From Tetmemena sp. SeJ-2015 (Eukaryota > Ciliophora > Spirotrichea > Sporadotrichida > Oxytrichidae), in the NCBI GenBank assembly GCA_027382625.1, contig JAJKFJ010020851.1, positions 1-64,000 on the forward strand: 64,000 bases of DNA, written 5' to 3'. The translations under genes were made by a program, and so were the position numbers. Below, in pieces: positions 13,298-25,717 of this stretch; position 1 is the stretch's first letter; each line of letters begins with the position of its first letter. The notes beneath the pieces were generated by a model. It was given only the letters and a program-made list of their open reading frames with translations, was not told the DNA's origin and ran no database searches.

Positions 13298-13740
13298 GTG
13301 ATTGGATTATCTATTTCATTTTCAGGAGCACAGTTTTCTTCACTTAACAAATTTAGCCATTCAAAAATGTTAGCACATTACCTCAATTTTCACTTATACA
13401 GGGTGAAGGCACTTTCTTTTTTAATTCTTGGAGATTCCTTAAACATGATGTTGCTCCGAGTTAAAATATCAAAGCTATGAAGCATAAGAACTAGGCTTTC
13501 AGTCTTTTACTTCTCTTGAATGATGAAATTAGAGAAGCACTCAGAATTTGAAAATAATTAGGCTCTCAAATGCTCCTGCAGGCTAGAGCATGCCATCTCT
13601 CATATATATTTATACACGAATAAATCATAATGAGTGAGTCGAGGGTTGTGGCATCTGCTTCAGGGTAGTTGGATTTTTTGCATCTCCTCCCGTTTTGTTG
13701 AGAGCTATCACCTGATATTTTTTTCTCTGTAGCTGTGATA
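13298..13740 (+). CDS. Hypothetical protein block
   Basis: A frame of 60 codons from an ATG at 13298 continues through a TGA (Trp) for about 85 further codons, with a Cys/Leu/Ser-rich soluble segment (HSEFENNQALKCSCRLEHAI). The sequence becomes AT-rich at the 3' side. No domain is recognised. Confidence 0.3.
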
Positions 13741-15660
13741 TAATTTCAAGATCCTCATTAAGCAAATATCATGAATCTTCAGTTACTTTTTATATTTAAA
13801 CACAAGCAGAATGGCAGACGAGTCTAAATCACTTATTCTCATAAGCTTTCCTGTTTGAGAAGTATGCTTCGAAATTTAAACTTGAATTTCGAAGCTAATA
13901 TACTTATAGGATTAATTTAGCTAGTTGCAGTTCTGCCAGCTGAGTCAGTCTTAATTAATTTAAAGAATGTTGATACACTATGTAATTAGTTGTAGTTGAC
14001 TATTTATAGTTTACAGATCCAGTTAGTTTGACTTGCAATTTAATAACCCAAAGGGATCAAACACATTGATAGTGATTGAGAACCATATTAGGATAAACTG
14101 GTGGCCATTATCTTTTATAAAGTGTACTTATTCTTCAATGGCAAATCTTGCTATACTAGCAACTGTCGAAATCATGAAGAAGATCACTTGCAAATTACTC
14201 TTTTAAATTTGATTAGTTTTAACGATAGAAGAGGGTTAAGAATCAAAAGATTGTGAGCTAAAATAAATAAGGCGAGGAGTAACATAGAACCACATCAGAT
14301 CAATGTCTCTTTATATAAACAAATTTTAGACGTCGAGACAAAGTGTGATATGATATGCTACTTTATCTATTCATGATAATAAATCATTTTATAAATAAGG
14401 TATGCATGTAATTATTCAGCTTGTGCAAATACAATGACATAAAATGTTTTAACATCAAATTCTGGCCTTAAGAAGGAAAATATTGTCAATATTATATCTG
14501 TCACAATTTGGATTAATTAAATTTCAGCACAAGCTATTTCTTTTTTTAAAAAAAAAAACATACTGCTTTAATATAGATGAGGTACATATGAAAAAGAGAA
14601 TGAAATGCTTGTGATTGTGAGGACCCACACGGTAATTTGTTTCGGCGTATTGATCATAAATAAATATAATCGTTCAACACAGTATTTATCAAAAGTTAAA
14701 TGGATTACTATAGAGATTTGATGGAGTGACATTTAGAATCAATGTTAATTTGTAAACACATACTTCTCATTTATTATTTACAATATTCTCATTATGCTAA
14801 AGTGGTCGTGACATTTCCTGAGTCCAAACAGTTTCACAGAAGATAAATTGCACTCGAATATATTCCAGATAAAGGTAAAAGTATATAAACTTTACCAGTA
14901 AAAAAGACTTATTGTTGCTAATATCTAGCAGTAAAAGTTTATATACTGGCAGAATTCCTTGTAAATTAGATAGTCTTGATTTAAATTAAGTTAATCTTGT
15001 GCCTATGAAGAACTTACACTTTTCAATTTTTTATATGCAATTTTCTTTATTTTTTGAAATCGTCAGCATCGTTTATGAATGACTTAAATACCAGATGCAA
15101 GTATGAATAAACAACCTCTTACTCTGTGAGTAGCACACCACTGCCCCTAAACTTAAGCGAGCTTACATGACTTTGAAGTCCTATTATTTTATTGAGACTG
15201 CTTGCTTGTAAAGAATGCAAAGAGAATAGGTATGCAAGAGGAGCCTACATTTATGATTTTGTCTGTGTGATTGTACCTAGTAGAATATTAAAGACAGAAT
15301 TTCTTTGTCAAATTATGCTAAATAGATAAGAATGAAATTGAAATTTAAGCTAATTCAATTTTCTAAGATAAGAAAGTTTGGATTCTATGATTGCTTAAGA
15401 GTTATCACAAAGTTTCTGCAGCATTTTTGCTTGCAATCTCCATTCATCTCTTCAAATTTTATTATAAATTTACCTTCAAGAGACCTTTTTTAAATTTTTA
15501 ATAATCTGCTTGCATTGATATTAATTTGCTCTTAGTCACTTTCAGCTTCATCTTAACTGTGCTTAATTTTATTTATAGAATAATTATCTTTTAAATTCTA
15601 TTTATCAGAGTAAGAGCTGATTGAGCTACTACTTTCCTTTTAGTTCCATTTAAAGTTCAC
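13741..15660. other. AT-rich stretch, no supported gene
   Basis: Mostly AT-rich. Short coding-like scraps occur near 14040-14180 and 15110-15330 on the plus strand but frames are ambiguous. It contains the foldback at 14880-14947. No RNA gene is seen. Confidence 0.4.
14880..14947. repeat. Foldback (inverted repeat) with 14-bp arms
   Basis: The arm at 14880-14893 (agtatataaacttt) is the exact reverse complement of 14934-14947, with a 40-nt spacer. The arms contain a TATATAA-like core. No flanking target duplication is obvious. Confidence 0.6.
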
Positions 15661-15661
15661 A

Positions 15662-16125
15662 ATGATTTAAAATCAACCACAAAACACATCTGCATATACT
15701 AAGGATTTTAGAGGTAATGCTTGAAGCATGAGAGCGATCCAGTCTAATGCCTAAAATTTAATTAATCTGAATCCTCATAATCGTTTTAGGTTGCCAAATT
15801 TTATCAGATAGAGCAAATTTATTCTATCAAATTTCATAGATTATAATAATCACTTAGACAGTGGGGTCAACAGTGGAAGATGGAGAAACTTCACTATATT
15901 GGAGCTGCTCTAAAGATTGAGAACTAAAAGCCTAATGAGGCAGAGGTGCGATCTATAGCTTGATAATTTGTAAGTGTGTTACGCGTTTATTCCACTGATA
16001 GTACAAAAATATAAAATTCTAATTATCTTATTACTATCCCTGGATTTATTGAATTAATAAAGATTTAAAGTTTTGAGGATGAGTTTTTTAAATAAAGTTT
16101 GCATTAGTATAGAGCTACCTATTAG
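15662..16125 (+). CDS. Hypothetical Asn/Arg-rich protein, N-terminal part
   Basis: ATG at 15662 opens a frame beginning MIQNQPQNTSAYTKDFRGNA that stays coherent for about 150 codons. The first half is Asn/Gln/Ser-rich and the second half Leu/Arg-rich (TILELLQRLRTKSLMRQRC). TAA, TAG and TGA occur as sense codons. The upstream 100 bp is AT-rich, consistent with a promoter or leader. Hydrophobic character near 16010-16060 could be a membrane helix. Not recognised. Confidence 0.4.
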
Positions 16126-18650
16126 CTGCTTCAGGTGATAAGAGTAAGTATGTAAAACAGAGCTGATTAAGGATCCAGAGTCCTGAATAGAGAAATTCTT
16201 AAGGAACAATTATTTTAGAATAGGAATGAAATAAATTAATTTTCTTGATAATATATAAATAGAAGTGAATGACAGCAAGCAAGCTTAGAGAAGTAGAAGT
16301 CATCCAAATAAGCTGTCGCCAAAAGCACCTGTTGGAGATTTCTTCAACGGCTAATATTCAAGAGGTCTCCATTCTACTTATAAATTTAGAATATAGTCGC
16401 AAATTTGGTAATTACATTTTCAAAGATATCGACTTTAGCAATCTCCTGCTCGCCAAATGATTCCTCTGAACATGGCTGGTTCTTTTAAACTAGTATGATG
16501 AACTTCTTCTAGATATAGCACATTTTATATGAAGTCATGCCATTCTTAAAAAGAATGAACTGTTCTTAATCTTAGCCTCTCTGTTCCTTGCTCATGCCAA
16601 CTAAGGTCCAAGCCTCCTTAGTAATACAGAGAACTAGACCTCTGTTCAATTATGAGAGTGTGGAAGCAAACTCCTCGCATTATCCAAAATTTTGGCAATT
16701 AACTCACACAGCCCGGCAATGTGACTTTGAATTTACTCGATATTAATGATCTTTACAGTCTGCTTCTGCTACTTGATAGTGATGTTCATTTCCTAGGTCA
16801 ACTTCCGCACACATCCACACATCGTTAAAATATATCAGGCTTTTGAATAAGAAATTTTTGAGTTGCTTGCCAAGATATAGGTGTTGATGCAGGTCAAAAT
16901 TACTTGCTGAAGCAGGCATCCTCATATGTTCTGCACATCATTCTGAACGGTTCAAGCATTGCGAATGCAAATGAACAATCAATCATTTAAAGCTAGGTGA
17001 CTGATATAGTGTGAGGGAGGAAATATTGTTTTTAACAGAATAGAAAAAGAGATAGAGTCAGCACGATAGCTGACCTAAGGAACAGTAATAAATTGTGTTC
17101 TCATAAAGAGTTATGAAAGAAGTAGGGAAGAATTATTCAAAAAGTAAGTCAGCTCATTATAGCTTCTCTGAGGAAATTGGCTAACTTAAATTTGAATTTT
17201 TTATAGATCGATAAATACCTCGATCAAGAGAGGATTTTATAAATGTTTATGCCGCCTGGGAATTTAAAGTAAAGAAATTCACTTGCAAAAAGTGATTGCC
17301 CAAATAATGTAAAGCCAATAAAAAATTAAAGAGGACAATATTGCAAAGCATGATCGAATTTAAAACCAATAAAATTTTGATTGCAATAATAAGATCAGGT
17401 TGTCCAGTGGTATTTATAAATAACAGATGTGATAAAATAGGGAAAAATATAAGAATTATAAACATAGGATACAAGTTTATTAAATTTCTTAAAGTCAAAA
17501 TAATTTAATTAATAAATTCACTTTAAAAATCAAAATTAATTTGATCCCCTCCACTTTGCAATGAACTTCTCGTTTATAAAATACAATTCAAAGCTAATTT
17601 GATCTGCTTCAATTTGTTATGAACTTCTTTTTTACACATTACAGATCAAAATATTTTTTTTAGCTATTACTTCATCAGTAAACTTTTTTTTTAATTAAAA
17701 AGATGATTTTTGAGTGTAAGTAAACCTTATTTAATTTTTTAAGTGTTTTAATTATGTTTTAGATGTTTTCATAGATATCTATAACTTGAACATATTCATT
17801 ATATTAAAATCGCAGAGTAAATAGATAATGGAGCCAGCTTAAAGTTTTCTTGATACGAGATCGTGGTCATTATAATAAACTTATAAAAATGCCCACACGA
17901 CTGAGTTAAAAGACCAGATATCAGAATATTACTCGATATTATTCATTAAATGAAGCATTGAATTTGCAACAAAGTATTTGACGATAATCAATCTCTGTTC
18001 AACCTTTTTTAATAGTGGGGGGGGGAGGTTAATTTCCGTTCTTCCCTCCCCAGTTTTGCTATCATTTTTTTATTAAAGAAAAATAAGTTTTCGACAACCT
18101 CCTAATTAAACAGTATTCTATATTTGAAATCCCTTTTTCCAGCATCAAATTTTACATCCAGTATCCGTAAGGACACAAGCTCAATATCTAATAAAAGATA
18201 TCGTAAGTACTTTTCATAAGTAAATTTATTTATTAGAGGAAGGATCTAGCCATAATCAATTAATCTTGAACAATAAATTGAGATTTAGAAAACTCAAAGT
18301 TATAAATATCTGCACTCTCTCATAACACAGGCAGAAGCATATCAAATTTAAACTCTAATATCATAGTGTTATTATCAAATTCTTGGCAGGTTACTAGTTC
18401 TTTAAAAAAAAAAAACGTTTTTTTTATTCTAAAGCATTTGTCATAACGTATTTGCATTTACCTATATTTAATCTGAAGTGTGGGCTCTTCTGTAAGCACT
18501 AAAGCCTAATTTATCCTTCCCCCGGACAGCTCTTCTAATAAGAGCATGTCTATAATATTAGCGATCTTAATAATCACATATTCCTAGTAAATATTGGCAC
18601 TGTGAGTAACCTAAAACAACTGTATCACGAGGGGACGAGATTAAGAATAG
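16126..18650. other. Stretch with scraps only
   Basis: Contains short plus-strand frames (16269-16460), a hydrophobic minus-strand frame (17247-17498) and AT-rich DNA from about 17500 to 18450, with a G run near 18018 and T/A runs. None has enough support for a gene call. Confidence 0.4.
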
Positions 18651-18655
18651 CATTA

Positions 18656-19545
18656 AGTTCGACAAAGACTGCATGTCAAACGACGAGAACGACTCCGGAG
18701 AGAGCGTAGTTGAGCTCCATGAAGATGATAAAGAACCAAGCAGCTAAATAATCATCTGATTCTAAAATAAAATCGATTTGCACGTTTTTTAAAAATTAGC
18801 AAACAGTGAGAGCCGATTTGCTAAGCCCTGATTAAATTAAATCAGAGTTATAATCCTAATTTTAAACTTATAAAAATATGACGTTAAATTAAAAAGATAT
18901 GTACCTCATTGGTTTTTGTTTTAGTAAATTAACTTTACTTTTTACTGCTCTAATCGAAATTGATAATTTTAACTCAAACCATAAGCAAATAAGAATGTCT
19001 CATTTTTATTCTGCCCTTTTACTCAGCAACAGCGATCTAACTATATAAACTTAAGCTAGTAGCCATTTTCAGTCTCTTCAGCAGGCCTATAGCCTTCAGG
19101 TGACTTCGCAATGATTGGCCTCTGAAAGGGAGCAAACGATACCAAAGCAATATCAGCAAGCTAACTTCAGCCAACCCGCTTCTATGTAATCATCTCCCTT
19201 CTAATAAAATGAGTATAATCATTTTATATTATTTGAATACAGTTACAGTTAATTACCTTCCAGCTATGAAAATGACTGAAAAGCTTAAGGATCTATTGCT
19301 CTGTGCTGCTTGTTCCCAACTAGAGTCAAGTCAGATAGTTTGCATGAGAATTTTGCTGACTTTGAGGGATTAAAGCAGGCAGGATTTTTCCGTTAAGATG
19401 CAGCAAGAGAGGGAGACGTGTAGTAAATTTATGCAGGAAAGCAACAGATTTTAAACTAAAAAGTTTTTCATAGGCTAGAGACTATGAAACTCAAGCAAAC
19501 AAAATATTATCCAATTTTAAAGATAAAAGGATTAATCTAATTAGC
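18656..19545 (+). CDS. Gln-rich protein with acidic N-terminal segment
   Basis: An acidic exon-like piece at 18656-18760 (DENDSGESVVELHEDDKEP) is followed, after an AT-rich gap, by a coherent frame from about 19021 to 19545. This opens with a Ser/Gln-rich region in which CAA, CAG, TAA and TAG are freely mixed (PKQYQQANFSQPASMQSSPF). A more globular part follows, with Cys-Cys and aromatic residues (ENDWKAQGSIALCCLFPT), and a charged end. Two TGA codons sit where Trp is natural. This is one of the better places to see TAR as Gln. No domain is recognised; whether the two pieces are one gene is inference. Confidence 0.45.
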
Positions 19546-20571
19546 ATAATAGTTAATAGTAAAGTGGTGTGGATAGCACAAGTTGGTCCGAAAATATATA
19601 AATGAAAAAGCTAGGTGTTTCGATTAGTGAGATTAGATTAATCGCAATTGAATTTGATTTTGAGTATGAGTTGAGTGGTTAGTACTTATCATACGTTAAT
19701 AGCAGCAAGGCAATTTACTGTGGGCTCTCAGGCTCACTCACCTAACTCAAAGCAATCAAGTAGCACATTTCTATACTCTTTTAATCTAATATAATCATCT
19801 TTAATGTTTTCACATTTATAATGCTTTTAAAATTTAAATGAATCAGTCATGCACCTAGCAAATAGAAATTATAAGAGACAGCATGATATATCCAGGATGA
19901 TTTCACAAGAGCAAGTGTCTTCTTCCAGACAAGACTTAGTGAGTAATCTTCTTAATGAAAGGAGAGAAGAACATTCGAATCACGGTTCTATAAAAAATTA
20001 GACACTCCCTAAAGAAGTAGAAAAATACTTTCATAAATTTAACATTGAAAATAATGAAGTCATAGATTTAAAAATACCGTTCCTATTTATAAATAGGTGC
20101 AACTATCTGGTAGTTTCAAGGATTGAATTACTCCTTGATCTGCAGTTTGTTAGATAGTGAATCAATATTTGATATAAGTTTCTCCTTTAATTATTTTCAT
20201 ATCATACCCCAGCGGCGAGATAAGAATCGAGCTCTCATCTTCTTTTCTCTTATTATAGTTTTCTTTAAATTTCTGTCACTAAAAACTCTGAGCAGAACTC
20301 TTCTAAACAAAAGTTTCAAGAATATAAAATTCTTCAGATTTGATGTTGAATCGAATGTAGTAATCATTTTAAAATTGAACGCACTTCTATTGACTTTCAT
20401 CCTTTTATTCCATTTTAATACAATTATTTACTTTATTTCCTAATAAATTCTCAGCTATGTTATGCAAATCATCAATCGTTATGATGGAATATGTGAAGAA
20501 GATAGTTAGTGACTGCTAAACCACTTTTTTTAGAACTAATACTCAGAATATCTACAGTAAAATAGGAGGGC

Positions 20572-21056
20572 ATGCTTTACAGAACTATGATAGATGGGGG
20601 GAATACAGCAACCTTTCAGAGCCTATTACAGATGATGATGCCCATCGAGGAGATGCCAAGCGATTGCTTAGCTTTCAAGTGTTCTGTTACAATTAGAAGT
20701 ATTACAAAAAAGAAATTTTAGCCAATTCTATGACTAGAAAGATATATCGTGTTGTCTAGTTGCTTAGTTAAGCTCTGGCTTTTATCTTGAAGTACAATTG
20801 GTCAAGATTCAGTGGATTATAAAATCTTTCTTACTAATGTGCAAGCATTCAGAAACCAGAGCAACCGCAGTGAGGAGCTTTTCGTTTCCTTGAGTAGAGC
20901 CTTGTTATTGAAGGCTTCATCCAGGATTGGATGGTGGCATGATAAAGCTGAAGATGGTTTCTTCTTGGCAGTTGATGCAAGCCATCTAGTCTTCTCTCAC
21001 TCGTATCCGCCTGTAAGCTATTACTTTTGTCCTAGAATCCTCCTCATGCTATGGTA
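20572..21056 (+). pseudogene. PEX11-like protein (tentative), one frame change
   Basis: From about 20572 a frame reads NYDRWGEYSNLSEPITDDDA, then RGDAKRLLSF and MTRKIYRVVQLLSQ. At about 20806 the coherent protein moves to the next frame and continues (LTNVQAFRNQSNRSEELFV) to a Trp-Trp-His and an aspartate-containing hydrophobic end (GFFLAVDASHLVFSH). The order of an R-x-D-K/A-x-R-L-L segment, an S/T-R-K-x-x-R segment and a terminal hydrophobic Asp segment resembles peroxisomal membrane PEX11 proteins, which shape and divide peroxisomes. The match is by eye and weak. Family members are usually about 230 residues; this has about 160. Confidence 0.25.
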
Positions 21057-21449
21057 ACGTCCAGTTATCATAAACAAAATACATTGCTCCTTGAACGTTC
21101 TTTTTTGCTCTTGAAGAATTTCCGTGTTTAACCCGAAATATAAGCCATCGTTGGGTGAGAGAGTGAGAAGCTTCCTTGCAGCCAAAGTGTGATCACTCAG
21201 AATGAAGCAAAGAGTTTTAAAGACCTCTGCTTATTCACTGTGAAATCTTGAGAGGTCTCTAGAAGGATTGAGAGCATCTTTGTAATCTTTTTGGAGACAG
21301 TTCAAACGAGTTTCAGTGGCAGCCTTGATTCAGAATAGAAGATAAAGCTGCATAAAAATTTATATATAATAGTTTAAGATCAATGCCAATTGCGAAAGTC
21401 GAGAAAATGAAATATAGACATGAACTTACTTGCCTTGTTTACTGGTTTA

Positions 21450-21662
21450 CTAGTTCTTGGTGTAATAGAAGGAATATATATATAGGTAATAATTATAGTC
21501 GTGGTAGCCGTAGAACCGATAAGGCTGCTTATTTAATCGAGAAGCCTTCCCCAAGATAAAAAGCATAGTGATGAGCAACATTACATTTAAACTAGATAAT
21601 TTACTAACTTGGATATGTTTTGCTAACTTTTTAATTAAACTAGAGAATCTCTTCCATCTCAA
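21450..21662 (-). CDS. Small membrane-anchored ORF
   Basis: Minus-strand frame from ATG at 21662. It has a basic N-terminus (MRWKRFSSLIKKLAKHIQ), one hydrophobic helix (LNVMLLITMLFILG) and a Tyr-rich tail. TAG at the standard end would be read as Gln, so the protein may continue to about 21380. The composition is believable for a small membrane protein, but there is no homology and chance is possible. Confidence 0.25.
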   Translation of the reverse strand: MRWKRFSSLIKKLAKHIQVSKLSSLNVMLLITMLFILGKASRLNKQPYRFYGYHDYNYYLYIYSFYYTKN

Positions 21663-21716
21663 ATATTAAAATCAGAAATAATTATTAAAGCATTCTAAAC
21701 TTTAAACATTGAATTG

Positions 21717-22345
21717 GTACCTAATTCAATCCTTAAACATTTTTCTTTGTTTGATCTCAACACTCCAAATAAACTTCAATCCTGTGCTACAATATCAGCA
21801 CCTCATCAGGATTTTAAGCTATGTGGTTGGAAGTCAATTCCTATTTCTGTATCTTTATATTTAATAAAAGTTTTGAGCTGATTTTTCATTCTTTGCTCCT
21901 TATCGTGTTTAATCCTTCTTGAATAAGAAGACGCTCTTTAGTAGAAGAGTAGCAAATCTAGCCATCAAAGCTTTTTCCAGTATAATAATCAAGCTTAAGC
22001 TTGGGGCTCTAGAGTCATCCATTCGATTACCAAAGGCTTGGCCACCCTTCTAGGAGCATGAGTGAGGTATCCCCATCCAATATTGGTGAGGGCTTGAATT
22101 AAGATATTCAGTCCTTGAAAGCTTTGACCTAGAGAATCTTTACTTAGAATACACAATACAAATATTTTGTAAGGGATAGATTTTTTAGGATCTAAGATAA
22201 TTAAGGAGAGGAAGATGATGATATCCTATTCTTGCAGTATCTATAGCAGAGTTTCTAAAGCTTGCCATAAATCAAGCTCTAAATAGCAATAAAATAAACA
22301 GCCAGCAGGCACAGCAGTTTCAGAAGCCAAGTAATCCATATTGTC
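21717..22345 (+). CDS. Hypothetical protein block
   Basis: About 200 codons open in one plus-strand frame. The middle part is Trp- and Leu-rich (VIHSITKGLATLLGAWVRY), followed by a Ser/Lys/Gln-rich stretch at the end (KACHKSSSKQQQNKQPAG). The first third is hydrophobic. No domain is recognised. Composition supports strand and frame only moderately. Confidence 0.3.
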
Positions 22346-22441
22346 CTTCCCAAAAGTGGTAGTTTAATAAAAATTATTCAAGTCATTTTATATTCAATGA
22401 TCAGGCTAATTACTTATCTTATTCATGATTAAATAGTGCAT

Positions 22442-22720
22442 GTTTATTCTTAAGCGAGCAACACTACTCAGGGCATTGGAGGAGCTGTCGTGGCTTACAA
22501 GAAGCACAGAGATGCGGTAGAATTTGCAAAATTTCGAATTCAATGGCAGTCAAGGCAAAAGCAACAGTTGTAGGGAAAAAGATTAACATTTTGAGTAAGT
22601 CCTTAAATTTTAAAGTTAATTTTGATTTATAGTTAACAACCTGAGCTTGAGTGAAAGCAACTGCAGTCTAATGATTTTAATCCATTACTTCCCCTCATTG
22701 AATAAAAATAGATATGTCTA
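22442..22720 (+). CDS. Hypothetical protein, two exons
   Basis: An exon-like block at 22442-22594 reads TQGIGGAVVAYKKHRDAVEF followed by Gln/Arg-rich sequence. It is followed by a clean intron candidate (22595-22632) and a second block that is again Gln-rich. The first block has the look of a small alpha/beta domain but no family is assigned. It lies just upstream of the F-K-P-motif gene on the same strand. Confidence 0.35.
22595..22632 (+). other. Intron, 38 nt
   Basis: Starts with GTAAGT, the best 5' splice consensus seen here, and ends TTTATAG. The interior is nearly all A/T. It separates two coding-like blocks and has the same length as the intron at 45674-45711. Confidence 0.5.
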
Positions 22721-23021
22721 AATCTTGGATTTAAAATGTAGATAAACATCTTCTTAGTCTTATTTATTATAAAGTATTGAGGTGTGAGAGGCTTTCCTCC
22801 AAATGACAGGCAGATCGGGAGGAGGATAGCAAAGCAGTCTTAGGGCAAGTCTCACTTGGAGTCTAATCACAAGACTGAGCAGAGGCTATGCAACAGCAAC
22901 TCTCACAACTTTAACTATGAATTTGAAGACAAACAGAAGCTAGGACAGATAGTTGCCTCTGTCACTTTTATGTCAAGCTAATTCAGTTAAGCATTAATAT
23001 TATAATTATTTTATTTAATTT

Positions 23022-25180
23022 ATGATGGCATAGAAGTCTGAGAGCAACCATCGTTCAGCAAACTTCAACTGACCATAGGCAGCTAAGTCTAGGGAAGGTG
23101 CTTCAAACAGGGGAGCTTCAGAATCCATGAGGAGCACTGCGAATTCTCACTTCAAAAAGGGCGAGAAGACTCAGCCAACGACCAGCAAAACTTAGCTGCT
23201 AGTAATGCAGGCAGACCGCAAGTTCAAGCAAGAGCGCACCTTTAAACATCAGATGAATTACTATCATCATATTGCTACCATCAAAATTAAATTTATGAAT
23301 TTATTTAGTTTCGTAGTCTGTTTGAATTTAGTAGGCTGATTGAGCCAAGGACTCGTGAGATCCATCAAAGAGAAGTGCTAAAGGCTTGGCTTCAGCAGGA
23401 AGCAACACTCGAGAGTGGTCCCTTTGAGCCGCAGATTCAAAGACTGTCAACTGTTAAACCTGCAAGAAAACCAGACTACAACTCTTTAAGATGACTGCAC
23501 CGCTCTTAATAGTTGATAGATAAATAATAAATCGATCCCTCATGCTGAGTCACTTATGTTCGAAGCAGGCGTTAAGAAAGAGAAGAGTTAGAAAGAGACA
23601 ATTTGAGCTGCTATAGATGAAGGACTGCAGCTTTAAACCTCAGTTTATTACTGCCACCAGCTCAGTCGCTAGCAGTAATAGACATAATCTAATACATATA
23701 ATATTTGAAATATAATTATTAAGTTGCTAAAATAATTTAAACAACATAATTCCTGTCCATGAGAGAGTTACAGCTTCACGGAAGGTAAAGAACCACAAAC
23801 TATAAAAGCTATGAATGAAGAGTGAGTAAGACTAATCTGATAATCTGGCCTCCTCCCACTCTTAAGTAAACTCGAAGTCTAATAAAATAGCCAGGGTCTA
23901 GAGACAAGAGGCAGAAGCTGGACCTCTAAAAGATGTGGCAGAGTGTTTGCATCAGGAGGCAGCTTGTAGAATTGATAAGCAGAAGTATAATTAGGGAGAG
24001 CAAGTTCACGAAAAGAAGGGTTGAGACTTCTCATTCCAGCCTTACTAACAAATCCTAAATTTCTAATTACTTTTCAGAAAGTCAGGTATGTTCAGGAATC
24101 TCAAAGATTTCAATGAGGGACAGCAAACTTTTATCTAGGGTCAACGAGAGAAGAGACAAGAGCGATACTAAAAGCATTCATAGGAGGTGTCCTACTCCTC
24201 CAAGCCAGAAATTAATGTGACCTCGGAGATAATCATAGAATCTGATCCTAAGAGAGGAGCAGAGACAGAGGACGAGTGCTACTTTAGACTCTACAAATAG
24301 AAAATGAAATACAAGTGGCGGTTAGGAGAATTTAGAGAAGGTAGAATATTCTCTGCATACTTTTAAGCCTTAGATTAACCGAATCTCGGAAGACTCTAGC
24401 TAAAGGTTCAGGCATAGTTGAGTATGCATTCAATTATTGGGGCTGGGCAATAAAGGGGAGACTTAAAGAAGAATTCGCCGGCAATGATCTCGATTGCTGT
24501 ATTTTTTTATCTCAGAGACAACTCAATCAGAGAAGTATGAGAAAGTTTAGTAGATATCTAGAATAAATAACTTTATTATCTTTTTCTTTTCTTTCTCAGT
24601 TTAACTATTAGTCTGCTGGTGAGAATGGCGGAGGTGGTTTGAAAAAGTACTCAGAGAGCCTGAAAGAACAACTGAAGAAAAAGTAAGGGCGCATAGCTAA
24701 AGTTCACAAGGAAAGTGAGTTCAAGCAGCAGGTAAACTTCAGCTTCAAGCCTTAGATGCTTTAGCCTTTTCATCTAAGGATTAAATGGCTGTTATAAGTG
24801 GTCTAAGTCAGCATCTCGAGCTCAAGGCGTTATAAATAAGTGAGTCAAGAAGTTGAGAGAGAAAGAAGTGTTTTGCCTCTATCACAAACTTGCTGTGGTT
24901 GATAAGGAACTGGACACAACTAATTTTAATAGATGAAAAGTGCAGGCACAGTTAAACAAAATTTATATATTCAGGAATTAGTTAATATATCCTTAATGGA
25001 AGGGCAGGCAAGCAGCACACCTTATACAGCACTCCAGCCGTTTGAACTTCCATAAAGTAAGCTAGAGAAGAAGCATAAAATTCTGAAAGAACTTGACGAT
25101 AAGGAGAGACAAGAGTGTACTTTCAAGCCTTCAATGAACGAGGGTCAGCTTCTTAGAATAGTTGGATGATTGCTTTCATT
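23022..25180 (+). CDS. F-K-P motif repeat protein (ciliate-type, Lys/Arg/Gln-rich)
   Basis: Paired ATGs at 23022/23025 open a frame starting MMAQKSESNHRSANFNWPQA. Along the gene a short motif recurs, each time after a charged helix-like stretch: RTFKHQMN (about 23232), CSFKPQF (23626), FSFQPYQ (24028), SSKPEI (24196), YFRLYKQ (24277), FSFKPQM (24738) and CTFKPSMN (25116). Repeats of the C-T-F-K-P-x-I-N kind are a known hallmark of ciliate and kinetoplastid proteins of unknown or cytoskeletal role. An intron at 24535-24599 restores the frame between the fifth and sixth repeat. A further one-base frame change is needed between about 23595 and 23623, where no intron fits. Strong as a family call, moderate for exact structure. 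Confidence 0.55.
24535..24599 (+). other. Intron, 65 nt, phase 0
   Basis: Runs from GTATGA to a pyrimidine tract ending TTTCTCAG. Removing its 65 nt joins the frame carrying the repeat at 24277 to the frame carrying FSFKPQM at 24738, which is direct support for splicing here. Confidence 0.55.
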
Positions 25181-25489
25181 CTGGGTTTAAATGTTTGGAA
25201 CAAGCAACCTATAAAAGAGATTTTGGAGGAAACGAGGATAAGGAGAATGACTACTCCTCACTTCATATTAATCACTTCTGTTGAGCCATAAAGTTGGCAT
25301 GAAGAGAATTATATTTATATAAGAGAGACTATAAAACTTATAAAAAAAATATATATAATTTTATACAATTTTATAAATGTTAAAATTTTATAATTAAATA
25401 TTTGAATTGAAAACTTCACAATTGTAGATTATAAATAAACTGGAGACAAAATTATAGATAGTTTTCACTCCTATGCACATAACAGCAAA

Positions 25490-25630
25490 GACATTTCAAA
25501 ATTAGTCTCTGGCATTTGCTCTAAATCACAATCACTTTCTTAGAATGAAGAGGAGGAAAAAGAAACACCAGTAAAACTAACCTCCGTTAAAGGAATAAAG
25601 AGCCAGAGAATTCTCTTCAAATTCTAAGTG
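25490..25630 (+). CDS. Hypothetical exon, Glu/Lys-rich
   Basis: Short coherent frame ending in NEEEEKETPVKLTSVKGIK and a basic tail, followed by a GTAATT sequence that could be a 5' splice site. Probably part of the plus-strand cluster that includes the F-K-P protein. No domain is recognised. Confidence 0.3.
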
Positions 25631-25717
25631 AGGTAATTTATTTTGAAAATTCATTTGGCCAGCCTAATAAGATACCCCTTATGAGATTGTTATCGTCCAG
25701 GAGTGTGCCTGGCTAAA

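Noticed and set aside
23333..23480. Extra F-x-P repeat (G-P-F-E-P-Q-I) in a third frame
   Set aside because: A different frame is continuous with the exon before it and needs no extra frame change; the motif is likely chance.
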